The position numbers and the translations under genes are program-made. A stretch of DNA of 64,000 nt from Burkholderia guangdongensis (lineage in GTDB: Bacteria > Pseudomonadota > Gammaproteobacteria > Burkholderiales > Burkholderiaceae), in assembly GCF_013403875.1 (NCBI RefSeq), contig NZ_JACBNX010000023.1, forward strand, positions 1 through 64,000, read 5' to 3'. Of the stretch, positions 1-9,135 are shown in pieces. A model generated the notes under the pieces. It did not search any database. It was given only the letters and a program-made list of their open reading frames with translations, and was not told the DNA's origin. The stretch's first letter is position 1; every line of letters begins with the position of its first letter.

Positions 1-73
1 ACTTCATGCATCGTCATCGTGATCGTCCCAGTCGCGTTCATCGCCGGCGCTCCCTGAGGGGTGTCGGCGATCA

Positions 74-138
74 ACCTACAGGCCAAAACACGACATTTTT
101 ATTTAGCGGAAACGCGACATCTGAACTTGGGACCTACA
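74..138. repeat. Possible remnant of an insertion-sequence end
   Basis: Two near-identical 13-base units (AAACRCGACATYT) occur at 86-98 and 110-122, and the 7-mer ACCTACA occurs at 74-80 and again at 132-138. Repeated short units close to an outer edge ending in TGT (read on the minus strand) resemble transposase-binding ends of IS21/IS481-type elements. The stretch is clearly more AT-rich than its surroundings. No transposase is visible inside the window. The open frame that runs into the window and stops at 55-57 is too short to assign. This is an inference from repeat architecture only. Confidence 0.3.
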
Positions 139-229
139 CACAAAACGTCCATAATTGGGATTATGTAAAATCAACCAGCCACGCGAAAACCAACGGAAAG
201 CTCGCCGCGCCCAACGCGCGTCACGCACG

Positions 230-943
230 CTACGCGCGCGCGACCTGCTCCGTTGCCGGCAACCCGTGCTCGTGCGCGCGACGCATCCGTGCGAGCCCAT
301 GCGTGACGTGCTCACGCACCAACTCGACCGCGCGCTCCGCGTCGCCGTTCGCGAGCGCCTGCACGATCTTCTCGTGCTCGCCGACGGAGATCGACAACGC
401 ATCCTTCTCGGACTCGATCGCGGCCTGACGCAGCAGCCCGAGCTGCCGCACGAGGCGCCGGTACGTGTCGGTCAGATGCGTGTTGCCGACGCCAACGACC
501 ATCGCGTCATGGAACTGCACGTTGAGCTCGGTATAGCGCGTGACGTCATGCGCCTTCGCGGCCGCCTTCATCGACTGGATGACGCCCTTGAGCACCTTCA
601 GCGTATCCGGTGAGATCCGCTGAGCGAGCGCGCGCGCGACCGATTCGTCGAGCATCGCCCGGACTTCGTAGATCTCCTCGGCCTCGCGCAGCGGCACGAC
701 ACGCACGGTCACGCCGCGATTCTTCTCATTGCGCAGCAGACCCGCCTGCTCGAGCGCCCGGAATGCCTCGCGCACCGGCCCGCGCGACACGTTCAGCTTC
801 GTCGCGATCTCGACTTCGTTCAGCTTCTCGCCAGGCGTATATTCGCCGGACACGATCGCGCGTTCGAGCATGTCCTGCACGATCATCGCGAGCGACTGGC
901 TTTGCAGGAGTTCGATGGCGTTCAGCGCGTTCGAGGCAGTCAT
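230..943 (-). CDS. GntR family transcriptional regulator, FCD subfamily
   Basis: A 237-residue DNA-binding regulator of the FadR/FCD branch of GntR. The winged helix-turn-helix covers about residues 15-80 and has the characteristic recognition segment NVSRGPVREAFRALE at 51-65. The all-helical FCD ligand-binding domain follows, with the VRAMLDESVARALAQRI segment and conserved His/Asp positions in the C-terminal half. I chose the ATG at 943 because residues encoded further upstream do not look like GntR. It lies 85 bases downstream of a DeoR gene on the same strand, so the two may be cotranscribed. Its ligand is not evident. FCD proteins usually bind small carboxylic acids, so control of the neighbouring flavoprotein or of the phosphonate genes is plausible but unproven. 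Confidence 0.85.
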   Translation of the reverse strand: MTASNALNAIELLQSQSLAMIVQDMLERAIVSGEYTPGEKLNEVEIATKLNVSRGPVREAFRALEQAGLLRNEKNRGVTVRVVPLREAEEIYEVRAMLDESVARALAQRISPDTLKVLKGVIQSMKAAAKAHDVTRYTELNVQFHDAMVVGVGNTHLTDTYRRLVRQLGLLRQAAIESEKDALSISVGEHEKIVQALANGDAERAVELVREHVTHGLARMRRAHEHGLPATEQVARA

Positions 944-1028
944 AGTCGGACAGGCAGCAGCGCTGCGGTCAAATTGAAAGGCGCCAGATCGGCAGTTCAA
1001 CGAGATATACGCTCGCCCAAACAGATTG

Positions 1029-1811
1029 TCAACAGTTTTCAGTCATCAAAAATCGAGGGAGACGCACGTCGAGACCCGCAGCCGCGAAAATCTGGCCAAG
1101 CGCCGGCGTGGGCGCCTGATCGGTGATCAGCAAATCGAACGCATCCGCTCCAAACGCATGGACCAGTGCACTGTGTCCGAACTTGGCATGATCCGCCGCC
1201 ACGATCCGCTGCTCTGCCTGCGCAAACGCCGCGAGCGAATACGCGACATCCGCGGGTAAAGAATCCATGAAGCGCCCGTCGGCATCGATCGCGGTGACCG
1301 AGACGATCGCGAAGCGCACATGGAACTGGCGGATAAAGGCCAACGCGCTTTCGCCGACCGAGGCGGAGTCATCCGGACGCAGTTCACCGCCGGCCAGAAA
1401 TACGCGGTTGTCGCTGCAAGGCGCCAGGATGCGCGCGATTTCAGCCGAATTGGTCACGACGGTCAGCCGCGAGTGCGACCTCAGCGCCTCGGCGATATGC
1501 ACGCAGGTACTGCCGCCGTCGAGGATCAGCGAATCCCCCTCCTTCACGAGCTCGACGACACACGACGCGATCGCCTGTTTCGCGTCGCGGTTGTGCATCA
1601 TGCGCCGCTGAAACGGCGCCTCGTCGAGACGGTCCGGCAGCATGATGCCGCCATGAACTTTGACGAGCAGTCCGTCGGCGATCAACGGCCTGATATTGCG
1701 ACGAATCGTTTCATCGGAGACAGCGAACGTCTCGGCCAATTCGGAGATCGTGCAAGTCTGATTCGCTCGCACAATGCGCAAGATTTCAGCTTGCCGTTGT
1801 ACAGAGAACAT
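1029..1811 (-). CDS. DeoR family transcriptional regulator
   Basis: A 260-residue DeoR-type repressor. The N-terminal helix-turn-helix includes ISELAETFAVSDETIRRNI (about residues 19-37), followed by the sensor domain with the DeoR hallmarks DSLILDGGSTCVHIAEAL and VVTNSAEIA. These normally bind a phosphorylated sugar or polyol. The ATG at 1811 is chosen because the family starts a few residues before the RQAEIL helix; further upstream codons are Cys/Trp-rich and atypical. It is divergent from the flavoprotein gene at 2137, and the shared 325-base control region contains three TGTTG units spaced 10 bases apart. Regulation of that flavoprotein is the simplest reading. Confidence 0.87.
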   Translation of the reverse strand: MFSVQRQAEILRIVRANQTCTISELAETFAVSDETIRRNIRPLIADGLLVKVHGGIMLPDRLDEAPFQRRMMHNRDAKQAIASCVVELVKEGDSLILDGGSTCVHIAEALRSHSRLTVVTNSAEIARILAPCSDNRVFLAGGELRPDDSASVGESALAFIRQFHVRFAIVSVTAIDADGRFMDSLPADVAYSLAAFAQAEQRIVAADHAKFGHSALVHAFGADAFDLLITDQAPTPALGQIFAAAGLDVRLPRFLMTENC

Positions 1812-2057
1812 GAAGACGCACAAACATGGCTGAGATACGCGGAGTGTATCAAACGCGCACGCCGCATATGGCATCCATCCCCTCAAATTCCACACATTAA
1901 ACGGCGCTATTTCGTTAGTTTATGTGGATTTGCATCTGCACCATGACCGGAGAACGCCGAATCCGGCGCCAGGCACCCTCACCTTCCCAGCCTTCTTTTT
2001 GCCATCGAGCACTACGGCGACGTGATCCACCGCGTCATCCCGGTCTCAGACGATCGA

Positions 2058-2082
2058 TGTTGTATTATGTTGTTTTGTGTTG
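2058..2082 (+). promoter_or_regulatory. Helically phased TGTTG repeats, likely DeoR operator
   Basis: TGTTG occurs at 2058, 2068 and 2078, exactly one DNA turn apart, 55-79 bases before the start codon of the flavoprotein gene. DeoR-family operators are often direct repeats. The segment 2072-2081, read on the minus strand, is AACACAAAAC. The same 10-mer occurs at 16099-16108 upstream of the second DeoR gene. The rest of the 325-base intergenic region (1812-2136) shows no coding potential. Confidence 0.45.
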
Positions 2083-2136
2083 CAGACTGACTGAATAGCC
2101 TCGCACATCAACACGAATCCACACGGAGATTGTCAT

Positions 2137-4614
2137 ATGCCCCCCATTCCACAACATGCTCGAGTGGTGATCATCGGCGGCGGGATCGTCGGCTGCTCCG
2201 TGGCGTATCACCTGACCAAGATGGGCTGGTCTGACGTCGTCCTGCTCGAACAGGGGCAACTTTCGTGTGGCACGACGTGGCACGCGGCGGGCCTCGTCGG
2301 TCAACTGCGCGCCCAGGAAAGCATGACGAAGCTGATCCGGTATTCCACGTCCCTCTACGCGGAACTCGAGCGCGACACGGGGCTGGCCACCGGCTGGAAA
2401 CCGTGCGGGTCGTTGTCGGTCGCGCGAACGGCGGAGCGCATGACCCAGCTCAAGCGCACCGCCGCGGTCGCGCGAGCGTATGGCGTCGCCTGCGACGTGA
2501 TTGGTCCCCATGAAGCCGGCGAGCTGTGGCCGATCATGCGGACCGACGACTTGCTCGGTGCCGTCTGGCTGCCGGGAGACGGCAAAGCCAACCCGACCGA
2601 TCTGACGCAGGCACTCGCGCGCGGCGCACGGATGCGTGGCGCGCGCATCGTGGAGAACAGCCGCGTGACGGCGATACAGACGCGGCAGACACCGGCCGGG
2701 CGCGAGGTAACCGGGCTGAACTGGCGTAACAAGGCCGGGGAAGAAGGCGCCATCCACGCGGAAATCGTCGTCAATTGCGCCGGCCAGTGGGCGAAAGCGG
2801 TCGGACGGATGGGCGGCGTGACGGTGCCGCTGCATTCCGCCGAGCACTATTACATCGTGACCGAACGCATCGCCGGCGTGCATCCCGATCTGCCGGTCAT
2901 GCGCGATCCGGACGGCTATATCTACTTCAAGGAGGAAGTCGGCGGGTTGGTCATGGGCGGCTTCGAACCCAACGCCAAGCCGTGGGGCATGAACGGCATT
3001 CCCGAGAATTTCGAGTTCCAGCTGTTGCCCGACGACTGGGATCAATTCGAAATCCTGATGGAAAATGCGCTGCAGCGCGTGCCCGCGCTCGAGACCGCGC
3101 AAGTGCGGCAGTTCTACAATGGTCCGGAATCGTTCACCCCGGACAACAATTTCATTCTCGGTGAGGCGCCGGAGCTGCGGCGCTTCTTCGTCGGTGCAGG
3201 CTTCAATTCGATGGGCATCGCGTCGGCCGGGGGCGCCGGCATGGCGCTCGCCGAATGGATCGTCAACGGCGAACCGACGATGGACCTGTGGCCGGTCGAC
3301 ATTCGCCGCTTCGCGCGATTCAACGGCAACGACACCTGGCTGCACGATCGCGTGAAGGAGACGCTCGGCCTGCACTACGCGATGCCCTGGCCCAATCGGG
3401 AGCTCGATACCGCCCGCCCGTTCCGCCGCTCGCCGCTGTATGCGCTGCTGCGCGACGACGGTGCGTCATTCGGCAGCAAGATGGGTTGGGAACGCGCGAA
3501 TTTCTTCGCGCCGAGCGGCTCCGCGGCGCGCATCGACTATGCGTTCGGCCAGCAGAACTGGCTGCCATGGAGCGGCGACGAGCATCGTGCGTGCCGCGAA
3601 CGCGTGGCGCTGTTCGACATGACGTCGTTCTCCAAATTTCTCGTCAAGGGACGCGATGCCGAACACGTGTTGCAGCGTATCGTCGCCAACGACGTCGCGG
3701 TCGAACCCGGCACGACCGTCTATACCGGCATGCTCAACGAGCGCGGCACCTACGAATCCGACTTCACGGTGACGCGAATCGCCGCGCACGAATATCTGAT
3801 CGTGACCGGCTCCGCCCAAACCGTTCGGGATTTCGACACGATCGAAAAACAGATTCCGACCGACAGGCACTGCACGCTGGTCGACGTCACGGGTCAGTAC
3901 GCGGTACTCGCCGTGATGGGCCCGCGTGCACGCGACTTGCTGCAAAGCGTGTCGAAAGCCGACTGGAGTCACACCGCCTTTCCATTCGGCCAAAGCCGCG
4001 AGGTCGACATCGGTTACGCGACCGTGCGTGCAACACGCATGACCTACGTCGGCGAGCTTGGATGGGAACTCTACGTGCCGGTCGAGTTCGCCGTCGGCGT
4101 GTACGAAACATTGCATGGCGCGGGCGCCCGGTTCAGTCTCGTCAACGCGGGCTATTACGCGATCGAGTCGCTGCGCATCGAAAAGGGCTATCGCGCATGG
4201 GGCCGGGAGCTCACCCCGGACTGCAACCCGTTCGAAGCCGGCCTCGCGTTCGCGTGCAAACTCGACCAGGACATTCCGTTCCGCGGCCGTGACGCATTGC
4301 TGAAGCTGCGTGACACGCCCATCACGCGACGCATGGTGATCCTCACCGCGGAAGGCGCGCCCCACGCGATGCTGTGGGGCGGCGAAGCGATCCTGCGCGA
4401 TGGGAAGCCCGTGGGCTTCGTCACGTCGGCGGCATACGGGCACACGCTGGGCTGTCCGGTGGCCATGGGCTACGTGGCCTGCCCCGACGGCGCCGCGGAC
4501 GCGGCGTACCTGCGCGCCGGTCGTTACGAAATCGATCTGGCGGGCGAGTTGCTGCCCGCTACCGTTCACCTGAAAGCGCCGTACGACCCGCTGTCCGAAC
4601 GTGTCAGGAACTGA
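2137..4614 (+). CDS. FAD-dependent oxidoreductase, dimethylglycine/sarcosine dehydrogenase type with GcvT domain
   Basis: An 825-residue two-part enzyme. Residues 1-430 form a DAO-type flavoprotein: the dinucleotide fold GGGIVG is at 14-19 and GTTWHAAG at 45-52, where His49 occupies the position used for covalent flavin attachment in mammalian dimethylglycine and sarcosine dehydrogenases. Residues from about 470 to the end match the folate-binding GcvT/aminomethyltransferase module (LFDMTSFSKFLVKG, TYVGELGWELYVP). The family removes N-methyl groups from amino acids and passes the one-carbon unit to tetrahydrofolate. GGAG precedes the ATG by about nine bases. It is divergent from the DeoR gene and convergent with the Na/Pi transporter, whose stop codon directly abuts its own. 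The true substrate is unknown; sarcosine, dimethylglycine or another N-methylated amine are all possible. Confidence 0.85.
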   Translation: MPPIPQHARVVIIGGGIVGCSVAYHLTKMGWSDVVLLEQGQLSCGTTWHAAGLVGQLRAQESMTKLIRYSTSLYAELERDTGLATGWKPCGSLSVARTAERMTQLKRTAAVARAYGVACDVIGPHEAGELWPIMRTDDLLGAVWLPGDGKANPTDLTQALARGARMRGARIVENSRVTAIQTRQTPAGREVTGLNWRNKAGEEGAIHAEIVVNCAGQWAKAVGRMGGVTVPLHSAEHYYIVTERIAGVHPDLPVMRDPDGYIYFKEEVGGLVMGGFEPNAKPWGMNGIPENFEFQLLPDDWDQFEILMENALQRVPALETAQVRQFYNGPESFTPDNNFILGEAPELRRFFVGAGFNSMGIASAGGAGMALAEWIVNGEPTMDLWPVDIRRFARFNGNDTWLHDRVKETLGLHYAMPWPNRELDTARPFRRSPLYALLRDDGASFGSKMGWERANFFAPSGSAARIDYAFGQQNWLPWSGDEHRACRERVALFDMTSFSKFLVKGRDAEHVLQRIVANDVAVEPGTTVYTGMLNERGTYESDFTVTRIAAHEYLIVTGSAQTVRDFDTIEKQIPTDRHCTLVDVTGQYAVLAVMGPRARDLLQSVSKADWSHTAFPFGQSREVDIGYATVRATRMTYVGELGWELYVPVEFAVGVYETLHGAGARFSLVNAGYYAIESLRIEKGYRAWGRELTPDCNPFEAGLAFACKLDQDIPFRGRDALLKLRDTPITRRMVILTAEGAPHAMLWGGEAILRDGKPVGFVTSAAYGHTLGCPVAMGYVACPDGAADAAYLRAGRYEIDLAGELLPATVHLKAPYDPLSERVRN

Positions 4615-6270
4615 TCACCTGCCCCGGCTCGCGACCGGCTCGCCCTCCTCGCTGCCCGTGCCGTATTCGAGCAGCGGATAAGCGAGCGCACAGATATGCG
4701 ACTGGATCCGCACGAGGTCGCGCAGCACATCGAGATGCAGCGAGCTCGACGCGATGCTGTCGGGCTTGCCCTCACGCAGCCGTTCGAGGTGGCGGTCGCG
4801 CGCGCGGCGCTCCATGCTCCGCAACGCCTGTTTGTCCGCAATCAACTGCGACGCGGTTTGCCGGCGGCCCGACAACAGCAGCGTCTGGGCCCGGTGGTAG
4901 CTGTCCATCACCGACTGGTGCATCGCGCGCAGTTCCTCGACCCCCTCGTCCGAAAAACTCACCTGCGCCTTGATCTTCCGCTGCGCGAGATCCATGAGAT
5001 TCTTGTCGACGATGTCGCCGATATGTTCGAGGTTGATCACCCAGGTCATGGTCACCGATGCCCAGTGCCGCTCGCCCTCCGAAAGCGGCTCGCGGGTCAC
5101 CTGGGTCACGTAACGCTTGATCTCGTCGTGCAGCGTGTCCACGGCATCGTCGCGACCGGCGATATCGCTCGCCGCGCGGCGGTCGTTCGCGAGCAGCACC
5201 GGCACGCTGGTGCGCAGCATCATCTCGACGATCTCGCCCATCCGGATCACCTCGCGCGTCGCACACGCGAGCGCTTGCGACGGCTCATGCAGCACGGCTT
5301 CGTCGAGATAGCGCGGCGCGTTGGCGTCGTCCGCCACGGCGGGCGCGGGCAACAGGCGTTCGAGCAGGCGCGCGACCGGCTCCAGCACGCCGATGAAAAG
5401 CATCGCGATCGCCACGTTCAGCCCCGTATGGAAGTCGGCGATCGCGCGCCCCGGGTCATCGTAGAAGCCGCTGAGCAGCCGCGCGAGCGGCCCGCACAGC
5501 GCCAGCAGCGCAACGCACACGCCTCCGCGCATCAGCAGGTTGCCGGCCGGCAGGCGCCGGCGGCTGCGATCGTCGCCCCGGGCCGCCTCGAAGTACGGAT
5601 TGAGCGCGCTGCCGACGTTTGCGCCGAGCACCATCGCGACCGCCGTATCCATCGGCACGGTATGCAGGTTCGCGAGCGACATCACGAACAGCACGACCGG
5701 AATGCTCGAATGGGCCGCCCATGTCAGCACGCACGCGAGCGCCGCGTTGAGCACGGGCTCGCCGGACAGCGCGCCGAGCACCGTGCGCAGCGCGGGCGCC
5801 GTTTCCGCCGGCTGCACGGTCGCGACGAGCAGCGTGAGCGCGAGCAGCATCAGGCCGAGCCCGATCGATGCGCGACCGACATCGCGGTTGCGCGATCCCT
5901 TGCCCTTCTCGAACAGCACCAGGCCGGTCAGCAGGCAGACCGGCGAGATCCAGCTCAGGTCGAGCGAGAACGCCTGCACGATCAGCGTCGAGCCGACATT
6001 CGCGCCCAGCATCAACGCGAGCCCCGTGACGGGCCGCATCAGCCCGCGCGCGGCGAACGACGACGTGATCATGCCGGTTGCCGTGCTGCTTTGCAGCGCG
6101 CCGGTGATCGCGAGCCCGGCGCAGAACGCGTTGAAGCGACTGCCGAGACTCCTGGCCATGAAGCGCCGCAGCGACGCGCCGAACGCGCGCATCAGCCCCG
6201 ACTCGACCATATGCAGGCCCCAGGTGAGCAGCGCGACGCCGCCTGCGAGATGAAGCGCAATCAGAACCAC
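4615..6270 (-). CDS. Na/Pi cotransporter family protein with PhoU-like domain
   Basis: A 551-residue inner-membrane protein. The N-terminal 310 residues hold two copies of the NptA/PNaS-type repeat with the signatures ALQSSTATGMITSSFAARG and GANVGSTLIVQAF, then GANVGSALNPYF. The remaining C-terminal region is helical and PhoU-like (EHIGDIVDKNLMDLAQRK). The overall arrangement is that of E. coli YjbB, which exports phosphate. The start is a GTG at 6270 with GGAGGG a few bases upstream. It lies only 49 bases after phnV on the same strand, so it may be the last gene of the phosphonate operon, where it could dispose of the phosphate released from phosphonate cleavage. That role is inferred from position. 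Confidence 0.85.
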   Translation of the reverse strand: MVLIALHLAGGVALLTWGLHMVESGLMRAFGASLRRFMARSLGSRFNAFCAGLAITGALQSSTATGMITSSFAARGLMRPVTGLALMLGANVGSTLIVQAFSLDLSWISPVCLLTGLVLFEKGKGSRNRDVGRASIGLGLMLLALTLLVATVQPAETAPALRTVLGALSGEPVLNAALACVLTWAAHSSIPVVLFVMSLANLHTVPMDTAVAMVLGANVGSALNPYFEAARGDDRSRRRLPAGNLLMRGGVCVALLALCGPLARLLSGFYDDPGRAIADFHTGLNVAIAMLFIGVLEPVARLLERLLPAPAVADDANAPRYLDEAVLHEPSQALACATREVIRMGEIVEMMLRTSVPVLLANDRRAASDIAGRDDAVDTLHDEIKRYVTQVTREPLSEGERHWASVTMTWVINLEHIGDIVDKNLMDLAQRKIKAQVSFSDEGVEELRAMHQSVMDSYHRAQTLLLSGRRQTASQLIADKQALRSMERRARDRHLERLREGKPDSIASSSLHLDVLRDLVRIQSHICALAYPLLEYGTGSEEGEPVASRGR

Positions 6271-6319
6271 CGGTCCCTCCGTTCAGATCCCGTCGCCGGC
6301 GCGCGCCCGCGCGCGGCGC

Positions 6320-7120
6320 TCAACCTCGTACCATCGCGCGGGTGGAAATGCGCGAGAGCCCCATCAGCACCACGAGCGTGCCGGCGCCGAGCACCATCGT
6401 GAGCGTCGCCGCGTCGAAGATCGCGCCGCGGTCCGACAGCGCGAAGATGCCGACCGGCAGCGTGACCCAGCCCGGCGGGTAGATCATCAGCGTGGCGCCG
6501 AGCTCGCCCATCGACATCGCGAAGCTCAGGCTGAACGACGCGATCAGGTAGGGTGCGACGAGCGGCAGCGTCACCCGGGTCAGTTCGTAGAACGGCCGCG
6601 CGCCGAGGCTCTCGGCCACCTCGCCGTATTCGGGCGCGACGCGCGCGAGCCCCGCGGCCACGTTGCCGTAGGTGAACGCCGAGATGAGCAGGAAGTGAGC
6701 GACGAACACGATCGTCGCGGTGCCGTTGAGCAGCAGCGGCGGCTGGCTGAACGCCACGAGCAGCCCGAGCCCGATCGACACCGACGGCACCGCGCTCGGC
6801 ACGAAGAAGATCACGTCCAGCACGCGGCGCCGCAGCCCCCTCATCCGTCGCAGCGCGAGCGCCGCCCACGTGCCGCTCACGAGCGCCGCGGCGCTCGCGG
6901 CCACGCCCGTCATCACGCTCACGCGCATCTGGCTCGCCGAATCGGCGTGCAGCACGCGCGCATAGTGCTCGAGCGTCAGGTGGCTCGGCAGAATGCCGTT
7001 CCACTGCCCGCTGATGCTCGCGAGCGCGATCATCGCGATCGGCAGCCCATAGACCACGCAGAACAGCACGGCCGTGCCGCCCCACGTCAGCATGCGTCCC
7101 CATCTAGCCCAGACCAGCAC
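6320..7120 (-). CDS. phnV: 2-aminoethylphosphonate ABC transporter, permease PhnV
   Basis: A 266-residue inner-membrane permease with about six hydrophobic segments and the EAA-loop signature EVAESLGARPFYELTRVTLP. The GELGATLMIYPPGWVTLP region is characteristic of the PhnV branch. With PhnU it forms the channel of the 2-aminoethylphosphonate importer. A GTG start at 7120 gives MLVWARWGRML, which resembles the start I remember for Salmonella PhnV, and overlaps the end of phnU by 17 bases; ATG at 7093 is an alternative. It is the last transport gene of the operon. Confidence 0.88.
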   Translation of the reverse strand: MLVWARWGRMLTWGGTAVLFCVVYGLPIAMIALASISGQWNGILPSHLTLEHYARVLHADSASQMRVSVMTGVAASAAALVSGTWAALALRRMRGLRRRVLDVIFFVPSAVPSVSIGLGLLVAFSQPPLLLNGTATIVFVAHFLLISAFTYGNVAAGLARVAPEYGEVAESLGARPFYELTRVTLPLVAPYLIASFSLSFAMSMGELGATLMIYPPGWVTLPVGIFALSDRGAIFDAATLTMVLGAGTLVVLMGLSRISTRAMVRG

Positions 7121-7988
7121 GGCGACCTCCGCAAAATGACACGACCATCCGGTAGCAGGCGTAGAGCCCGAGGGACAGCGCGATGTTGACGACGGCGATC
7201 ACGCAGGCCGTGGTGTAGTCGAACTCCTGGATCGCCTTGTCGTAGATCAGCAGCGGCAGCGTGATCACGTCCTTCGCGCCGATGAACAGCACGATGCCGA
7301 ACTCGTTGACGGTCAGCAGCAGGCACAGGCTGCCGCCCGCCAGCAGCGCGGGCAGCGCGGCCGGCAGGATGATCTGCCGGATGATGCGCAGCGGCCGCGC
7401 GCCGAGGCTGCTCGCCACCTCGATCTGCGCGCCGTCGATCTGCGAGAAGCTCGCGAGCAGCGGTCGCATGATGAACGGCGTGTAGACCGTGATCTCCGAC
7501 AGCACGACGCCCCATTGCGAGTACAGGAAGTCGAGCGGCGGCAGCGTCAGGTGGAACGCCTGCATCAGCGACTGGTTGAGCAGCCCCGCCGAGCCGTAGA
7601 CGAACGTGAACGCGAGCGCGACGAGAAACGTGGGCAGCGCGATGAAGGTATCGATGAGCCGGCCGACGAAGCGCGCGCCCGGAAACGGCACGAACGCGAT
7701 CACGAGCGAGAACACGAAGCCGAGCACGAGGCAGCCCGCCGACGCCGACACCGCGATCGCGATCGTGTGGTAGAGGCCGCTCAGGAACTGCCGCGAGCGC
7801 AATACCTGCTCGAAGTTCGCGACGGACAGCACGTGCTGGTCCCCGCCGAGCGCCTGCAGCGCGATCAGCCCGAACGGATAGAAAAACAGCACCGCGAGCA
7901 CGGCGAGCGGGGGCGCGATCCACCAGTCCCGCAGCCCGGCGGCCGGCGCGCCCGCGCGCGCCGGCGGTGCGATGACGATATCAGCCAT
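7104..7988 (-). CDS. phnU: 2-aminoethylphosphonate ABC transporter, permease PhnU
   Basis: A 294-residue permease of the spermidine/iron/AEP type, with six or more membrane segments and the coupling motif EVASSLGARPLRIIRQIILPA near residue 200. It pairs with PhnV to move 2-aminoethylphosphonate across the inner membrane. Its ATG overlaps the phnT stop region by 8 bases and its TAG lies inside phnV, which indicates translational coupling along the operon. Confidence 0.88.
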   Translation of the reverse strand: MADIVIAPPARAGAPAAGLRDWWIAPPLAVLAVLFFYPFGLIALQALGGDQHVLSVANFEQVLRSRQFLSGLYHTIAIAVSASAGCLVLGFVFSLVIAFVPFPGARFVGRLIDTFIALPTFLVALAFTFVYGSAGLLNQSLMQAFHLTLPPLDFLYSQWGVVLSEITVYTPFIMRPLLASFSQIDGAQIEVASSLGARPLRIIRQIILPAALPALLAGGSLCLLLTVNEFGIVLFIGAKDVITLPLLIYDKAIQEFDYTTACVIAVVNIALSLGLYACYRMVVSFCGGRRAGLG

Positions 7989-9135
7989 GGCCGTCGGCCT
8001 CCGGTACGAGCGTGACGTCCGCCGGGTCGAAATGCACGGCGAGCGCCGTCCCGGGCTCGGGCGTATCGGTGAGCGGCGCGCAGGTGAGGCGCAGCGTTTC
8101 GCCGTCGACGTCGAGCACGATGTTGTGCAGTTCGCCGAGCCACTGCACGCTGCGCACGATGCCCGTCATCCGGTTCGCCTGCGGCGCGCGCGGCGCGAAA
8201 TGCAGATCGTGCGGCCGCACGCACACGTAGCACGCGGCGCCCGCCGCAAGCCCGTGATGATTGCGGCCTTCGAGCCACTGGTCGCGAAAGCGCACGCGCG
8301 CGCGGCCGTCGGCGAGCGGCTCGAGCTGCTCGACCGGCAGCACGTTCGCGCGGCCGAGGAACTCGGCGGCGAAGCGGTTCGGTGGATGGCGATAGAGCCC
8401 CTGCGCGTCGCCGTAAGCGATCAGGCGGCCGTCGCGCATGATGCCGATGTGATCCGCCAGCGTGAGTGCCTCGGTCTGGTCGTGCGTCACGTACAGCACC
8501 GTGAGCGACGGCAGGTTGCGGTGCAGCTTCGCGAGCTCGTCGAGCATCGAGCGGCGGATCTGCGCGTCGAGCGCCGAAAGCGGCTCGTCGAGCAGCAGCA
8601 CCTGCGGGCGGATCGCGAGCGCGCGGGCGATCGCCACCCGCTGCTGCTGGCCGCCCGACAGCTCGCGCGGGTAGCGCTTCGCGTACTTCGCCATGCCGAC
8701 GAGGCCGAGGCATTCGGGCACGCGCTCATGGATCAGGTCCGCCGCGGCGCCGCGCGCGCGCAGCCCGAACGCGACGTTGTCCTCGACCCGCATGTGCGGA
8801 AAGAGCGCGTAGTTCTGCACCACCATGCCGATGTTGCGCGCATACGGCGGCAGCCGCGTCACGTCGCGGTCGCCGATGATGATGCGCCCGGCGCTCGGCT
8901 GCACGAAGCCGGCGACGGCGCGCAGCGCGGTCGTCTTGCCGGAGCCCGACGGACCGATCAGCGCGACGATCTCGCCCGGCTTCACGGTGAGCGTCAGCGA
9001 CTCCAGTATGGTCTGGCTGCCGTAGGCCACCGACACGCCCTCGAAGCCGATGCCGCTCGCGCCTGACGCGACGACGGCCGGCTCTGCGGAGGCGCGCTGG
9101 CGCGGCCTCCTCTCCATGGTCATCGTATTTGCCAT
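7981..9135 (-). CDS. phnT: 2-aminoethylphosphonate ABC transporter, ATP-binding protein PhnT
   Basis: A 384-residue ATPase with Walker A GPSGSGKTT (about 57-65), signature LSGGQQQRVAIARAL, Walker B VLLLDEPLSALD and switch histidine in THDQTEAL. The C-terminal TOBE-type region (about 260-384) is typical of ATPases for polyamine, iron or phosphonate importers. The start ATG overlaps the phnS stop as TGATG. Methionines at codons 5 and 7 are alternative starts. Confidence 0.9.
   Translation of the reverse strand: MANTMTMERRPRQRASAEPAVVASGASGIGFEGVSVAYGSQTILESLTLTVKPGEIVALIGPSGSGKTTALRAVAGFVQPSAGRIIIGDRDVTRLPPYARNIGMVVQNYALFPHMRVEDNVAFGLRARGAAADLIHERVPECLGLVGMAKYAKRYPRELSGGQQQRVAIARALAIRPQVLLLDEPLSALDAQIRRSMLDELAKLHRNLPSLTVLYVTHDQTEALTLADHIGIMRDGRLIAYGDAQGLYRHPPNRFAAEFLGRANVLPVEQLEPLADGRARVRFRDQWLEGRNHHGLAAGAACYVCVRPHDLHFAPRAPQANRMTGIVRSVQWLGELHNIVLDVDGETLRLTCAPLTDTPEPGTALAVHFDPADVTLVPEADGHG

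Noticed and set aside
1..57. Open frame entering from the left and ending at 55-57
   Set aside because: Only 18 codons are visible and they are not recognisable, so no gene is claimed.
6271..6319. Possible terminator between phnV and the Na/Pi transporter gene
   Set aside because: The GC-rich stretch looks palindromic at first sight but the arms do not pair well and there is no T-run.
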